Positions 61,984 through 64,000 of a DNA stretch of 64,000 nt are shown piece after piece. This stretch comes from Planomonospora parontospora (lineage in GTDB: Bacteria > Actinomycetota > Actinomycetes > Streptosporangiales > Streptosporangiaceae): positions 185,332 to 249,331 of the forward strand of contig BMQD01000012.1 in the NCBI GenBank assembly GCA_014647935.1, given 5' to 3'. The notes under the pieces are model-generated. The model saw nothing but the letters and a program-made list of their open reading frames with translations, ran no database searches and was not told the DNA's origin. Positions within the stretch are counted from its first letter, which is position 1, and each line of letters begins with the position of its first letter. The translations under genes and the position numbers were made by a program.

Positions 61984-62988
61984 TCAGCGCTCCTCCAGCA
62001 CCTCGGAGACCGGCCGCCGGACGCCCGGCGTGTCGTCGAAGGTGAAGCCCAACCGCATGATCATCTGCGGGTACTCCCCCGAGCAGATCTCCTGCCGGAG
62101 GAACTCCCGCAGGTGGAACATCTCCAGCGCCTGGCTGTGGAACGCCGCGCTGATCCCGTAGGCGAAGGCGTGCAGCAGGACGCGCTGCAGCGCCTGGCCC
62201 GCGGCGAGCCACTCCTCCCGGGAGTCGCCGGAGGTGGTCAGCACCGCCACCACCCCGGCGGAGGTGGCGGCGAACTGGTCGGCGGCGTGGCCCCAGGAGT
62301 GGCCCCGGGCGTAGTCCCGCTGGGCGAAGGGGGGATCGGTCCTCACCTCACGGGGATAGGCCTGCGCCGGGACGCCGTCCCCGCGGGGGCTGCCGGGCGG
62401 GCGGGCCCAGCGGGCCACCTCCAGGCCGAAGACCCGGTCCTGCGACTGCACGTCCTGCGCGGCGCCGGTCAGCGCGGCGAGCACCCGGACCGCGGCCTCC
62501 GACCGGACGGGGGTCAAGCGCGCCCCTTCGGCCGACGCCTGTGCGACGAGCGCCTCGACCAGGCGCTCCGGCACCGGCAGATCGGTGAAGCCCGCCCGGT
62601 GGGTGCGGCGGCGCTCGATCTGGGCGTGCAGCAGGCGGGTGTGCTCGTCGGGGGGAGCCTCCCCGCCGATCCGGATCGTCGCCAGCAGGGCGGGGCGGTC
62701 CGGATCGGGCAGCACGCGCACCCGCGGCTCGTAGCCGAGCTCGAGCAGGGCGAGCCGCGCGTTCAGCAGGGCGGCGCCGCAGCTGATCAGGAGTTCGCGG
62801 CCGGCCGGATCGCCGACCCGCAGCCTCCTGCCGGAGTCGGCGTCCAGCCGGATCTCCCCGCCCTCGATCGTGAAGGCCCACGGTTGGGTGTTGTGCACCG
62901 ACGGCGCCTGCACGGCGGCCTCCACCGCCGCGCGGAGCGCGAAGGCGGCCTCCTCGGGCGTCGTGCTCCTCGCCGGGTGGACGTTCAT
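61984..62988 (-). CDS. Acg-family nitroreductase-like flavoprotein
   Basis: 334 residues. It has the Acg-type duplicated nitroreductase fold: AVEAAVQAPSVHNTQPWAFT (FMN site), ISCGAALLNARLALLELGYE, IERRRTHRAGFTDLPVPERL and a C-terminal EMFHLREFLRQEICSGEYPQ then MIMRLGF. In mycobacteria Acg (Rv2032) belongs to the DosR dormancy regulon and lacks reductase activity. Two starts are possible; ATG 62988 follows GAGG with better spacing than 63003. A DosR-like dyad lies 87-142 bases upstream. Confidence 0.88.
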   Translation of the reverse strand: MNVHPARSTTPEEAAFALRAAVEAAVQAPSVHNTQPWAFTIEGGEIRLDADSGRRLRVGDPAGRELLISCGAALLNARLALLELGYEPRVRVLPDPDRPALLATIRIGGEAPPDEHTRLLHAQIERRRTHRAGFTDLPVPERLVEALVAQASAEGARLTPVRSEAAVRVLAALTGAAQDVQSQDRVFGLEVARWARPPGSPRGDGVPAQAYPREVRTDPPFAQRDYARGHSWGHAADQFAATSAGVVAVLTTSGDSREEWLAAGQALQRVLLHAFAYGISAAFHSQALEMFHLREFLRQEICSGEYPQMIMRLGFTFDDTPGVRRPVSEVLEER

Positions 62989-63074
62989 CTCCGCACCTCG
63001 CATCCCGTTCCCGGCCGGCGTCCTCCCGTCGGCCTCCCTGCTTCCAGCATCCCCGGGCGGATCCGGCGGGATAA

Positions 63075-63130
63075 GCGCCGAAGGTCCCTCGCCGGCAGGG
63101 ACCTTCGCAACCGGTCGCGGGGCCGTCCCC
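63075..63130. promoter_or_regulatory. DosR/DevR-like boxes between divergent Acg and HTH-PNPOx genes
   Basis: On the minus strand 63089-63075 reads AGGGACCTTCGGCGC, close to the GGGAC-x-x-x-x-GGCCC DevR box. It is the left arm of an 11-base perfect dyad (63079-63089 with 63097-63107). A second, GGGGCCGTCCCC, is at 63119-63130. Both lie between two divergent starts of dormancy-type genes. Confidence 0.6.
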
Positions 63131-63292
63131 TGCCCTACGATGGCGATCGATCATGACGGCCGTCCGGCGGCCGGAGCGCGGGTTAGAGTCACGCGAGCGG
63201 GGGGAGGTCCGGAGTGATCCGGTTCCGGGCACGCCGGCTCCGGGGCGCGCCGGCGGCCGGGACCACCTCCGCCTTCTTCATCGGGAGAACCC

Positions 63293-63967
63293 ATGACCGA
63301 ACGCATCACGGCCTCCGGCGACCTCGGCCGCCGGGTCGCGGCCAGGCGTGAGACCCTCGGCCTCAGCAGGGAGGGGCTGGCCGGGCGGGCGGGGATCGAC
63401 CCCGGTTACCTCGCCTACCTGGAGGAGGCCGCGGCCTCCCCCGCCGCCGAGACCGTGCAGCGGCTGGCCACCGCCCTGGAGACCAGCCCGGAGGAGCTGC
63501 TGGGAGGCACGGTCGACCTGCCGCCCGGACGCGGTCCCGGCGCCGCCGGGGCCTCGCTGGAGAAGCTCGACCCCAACCAGTGCCTGCACCTGATCTTCCC
63601 CGGCGGCGTCGGCCGAGTCGCCTTCGACGACGGCGGCGGCCCGACGATCCTGCCGGTCAACTACGTGCTGCACGACAACGCCGTGGTCTTGCGCACCGCC
63701 GCCGACGGGCCGTTCGGCGAGAACCTGCGCACCGGCGTCCCGGGCGTCGAGTTCAAGGTCGCCTTCGAGGTCGACCGGATCGACGACCCCAACCGGGAGG
63801 GCTGGAGCGTGCTCATCCGGGGCGGGGCGCACCTGGTCTCCTCCCCCGACGAGCAGGCGGCCGTGGAGGCGGCGGGCGTGCAGTCCTGGGCGGGCGGCAC
63901 CCGCGACCTCTACATCAAGATCGTTCCCAGCGAGGTCTCCGGCCGCCGGATCCGGCACCGCTCGTGA
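63293..63967 (+). CDS. Helix-turn-helix / pyridoxamine 5'-phosphate oxidase-like fusion protein
   Basis: 224 residues. An XRE HTH occupies residues about 10-65 (LGRRVAARRETLGLSREGLA, GRAGIDPGYLAYLEEAAASP). The second domain (about 85-215) is a flavin/heme-binding-type PNPOx split barrel: DPNQCLHLIFPGGVGRVAFD, PTILPVNYVLHDNAVVLRTA, EFKVAFEVDRIDD and EGWSVLIRGGAHLVS. This architecture is widespread in actinomycetes and often near dormancy or redox genes. GGGAGAACCC precedes the ATG. It is divergent from the Acg-like gene and probably co-regulated. Confidence 0.92.
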   Translation: MTERITASGDLGRRVAARRETLGLSREGLAGRAGIDPGYLAYLEEAAASPAAETVQRLATALETSPEELLGGTVDLPPGRGPGAAGASLEKLDPNQCLHLIFPGGVGRVAFDDGGGPTILPVNYVLHDNAVVLRTAADGPFGENLRTGVPGVEFKVAFEVDRIDDPNREGWSVLIRGGAHLVSSPDEQAAVEAAGVQSWAGGTRDLYIKIVPSEVSGRRIRHRS

Positions 63968-64000
63968 TCCTGCGGCCCCTGCTCCCCAGGCACGGGCGGT

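Overview
This is a very GC-rich chromosomal window from an actinomycete. The dense content of MarR, WYL, DeoR, IclR, LacI, HxlR, TetR, ArsR and YheO-type regulators, the ATP-binding-cassette sugar importers that lack their own ATPase, the MoxR/DUF58/vWA operon, the leaderless-looking promoters and the GTGA/ATGA gene overlaps all fit a filamentous actinobacterium. Streptosporangiaceae-like is my guess, which is inference from overall gene style and not a sequence match.

Layout. 1-5.2 kb: an RND efflux permease (cut by the window edge), divergent from a MarR-SDR-MFS operon. 5.2-8.6 kb: a NarL-type two-component system in which both partners look frameshifted, a small membrane protein and a cold-shock protein. 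8.7-12.7 kb: divergent WYL and DeoR regulators, a second YbjJ-like MFS gene paralogous to the one at 4 kb, and a TauE/SafE-like exporter. 12.9-20.3 kb: an IclR regulator, then a LacI-controlled alpha-glucoside utilisation locus (binding protein, two permeases, GH13 alpha-glucosidase). 20.5-26.7 kb: a coiled-coil protein and a membrane pseudokinase, divergent from a MoxR-DUF58-vWA operon, followed by two methyltransferases and an HxlR regulator. 26.8-32.6 kb: an alanine-type aminotransferase, a small membrane protein, a secreted alpha/beta hydrolase, a PRC-barrel protein and a secreted X-Pro dipeptidyl peptidase.

32.8-52.1 kb is a decayed accessory region. It holds remnants of at least two IS3-type and three IS5-type elements, and broken pieces of pentapeptide-repeat, surface-anchored, WD40/TolB-like, aldo/keto reductase, NUDIX, GAF, HNH-nuclease and unidentified genes. 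Intact cargo sits between them: two secreted or membrane hypotheticals, a tautomerase-SDR-TetR module, a TetR-quinone oxidoreductase pair, a methyl-accepting chemotaxis protein, an ArsR-SRPBCC pair and a secreted CAP-domain protein.

52.1-64 kb returns to ordinary gene content: a YheO/DauR-type regulator divergent from a second sugar ABC importer, a SnoaL-like protein, a nucleotidyltransferase, a GAF histidine kinase, a NAPE-PLD-like metallo-hydrolase, a thiamine-binding-type protein, a MOSC protein, a CxxCxGxG zinc-finger protein, and a divergent Acg-type nitroreductase / HTH-PNPOx pair sharing a DosR-like dyad.

I found no tRNA, rRNA or CRISPR array. Coordinates of pseudogene edges and of the decayed segments are approximate.
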